A stretch of DNA of 64,000 nucleotides from Bacillota bacterium (lineage in GTDB: Bacteria; Bacillota; Clostridia; Christensenellales; UMGS416), in assembly GCA_023422005.1 (NCBI GenBank), contig JAEZSC010000031.1:1-64000 (forward strand), in the 5' to 3' direction. The notes below the pieces were generated by a model. That model was not told where the DNA came from. It ran no database searches and was given only the letters and a program-made list of their open reading frames with translations. Both the position numbers and the translations under genes were made by a program. Shown here one piece after another: positions 63,814 to 64,000 of the stretch. How positions within the stretch are numbered: position 1 is the first letter of the stretch; the number at the start of each line of letters is the position of its first letter.

Positions 63814-64000
63814 ATGCAAACCAACGTTTTGGAGTATCTTGAGCGTACATGGGCGCAGGATCCAGAAAAGGTTGTTTTCTCGGATGAGCGGGAGTCCATC
63901 ACCTTCTCTGCGCTGCACGAGCGTGCCTTGGCGTTGTGCGCGGGCATCACTCCCTATTTTCAGCAGGGCGAGCCTGTCATCGTCATTATGGAGAAATCCA
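63814..64000 (+). CDS. ANL-superfamily adenylating enzyme, amino-acid or acyl ligase (5' end only)
   Basis: Only the first 62 residues are in the window: MQTNVLEYLERTWAQDPEKV, then DERESITFSALHERALALC and EPVIVIMEKS. These match the start of adenylation enzymes such as D-alanine:carrier ligase DltA or NRPS A-domains (Y-tail helix, DP, TF, VxVxMEKS). A DltA-like role would link it to wall D-alanylation, but the catalytic motifs lie outside. GGGAGAGG precedes ATG 63814. Specificity cannot be stated. Confidence 0.75.
   Translation, partial: MQTNVLEYLERTWAQDPEKVVFSDERESITFSALHERALALCAGITPYFQQGEPVIVIMEKS

Overview
The window looks like the chromosome of a spore-forming Bacillota, probably a Clostridia lineage with moderately high GC. 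The evidence is a PdaB-like sporulation deacetylase, a YtfJ/DUF2953 spore-protein pair, YesM/YesN-type two-component genes, strong AGGAGG ribosome binding sites with some TTG and GTG starts, and many carbohydrate genes. No rRNA, tRNA or CRISPR array was recognised.

The central observation is that positions 13673-47118 (about 33.4 kb) look like one integrated element that splits a single polysaccharide deacetylase (pdaB-like) gene. The 5' part lies at 47649-47117 and the 3' part at 13672-13451, both on the minus strand and in the correct order. A large serine recombinase ends 34 bp from one junction. Joining the two chromosomal flanks through the shared TC dinucleotide restores an open frame of exactly 251 codons and the family motif WDVDSLDW. 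Joining the two element ends gives a near-perfect palindrome (19 of 23 positions per arm) centred on the same TC, as expected of an attP site. An element that reversibly interrupts a sporulation gene would resemble the skin element of Bacillus and Clostridioides. Developmental excision is an inference.

Left flank (1-13.4 kb): MBL-fold hydrolase, sialate-O-acetylesterase-like protein and ribulokinase; a TetR-controlled ABC-2 exporter; a GH3 beta-glucosidase; an AlaX-type editing protein translationally coupled to a uridine-kinase-like protein; a GNAT acetyltransferase; and a two-OB-fold SSB-like protein.

Element cargo (13.7-47.1 kb): recombinase and a small protein; Fur/PerR-like regulator with KatG; a two-component system with a membrane protein and a VanY-like carboxypeptidase; DUF2953 and YtfJ; a sugar gene set (SIS isomerase, ROK kinase and ROK repressor, divergent from HAD phosphatase, deoxyhypusine-synthase-like protein and PfkB kinase); a ribose/galactofuranose-type ABC importer next to a YesN-YesM-binding-protein sensory operon; a DUF2975-like membrane protein with an HTH regulator and a lipoprotein; a heterodimeric ABC exporter; and a serine beta-lactamase-like hydrolase. 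No phage structural or conjugation genes are visible. The sugar genes, importer and sensor plausibly form one uptake-sensing-catabolism unit for an unidentified sugar.

Right flank (47.1-64 kb): the pdaB 5' part, an FAD oxidoreductase with a GntP/citrate-type transporter, an SGNH hydrolase, a URO-D-like protein, a DUF1801 protein, a large von Willebrand A membrane protein, ParC and ParE, an orphan sugar-binding lipoprotein, a methyltransferase and the start of an ANL-family adenylating enzyme. A 64-bp two-hairpin repeat occurs three times in intergenic DNA (9448, 12319 and 58531), with a compensatory base-pair change in the first stem.
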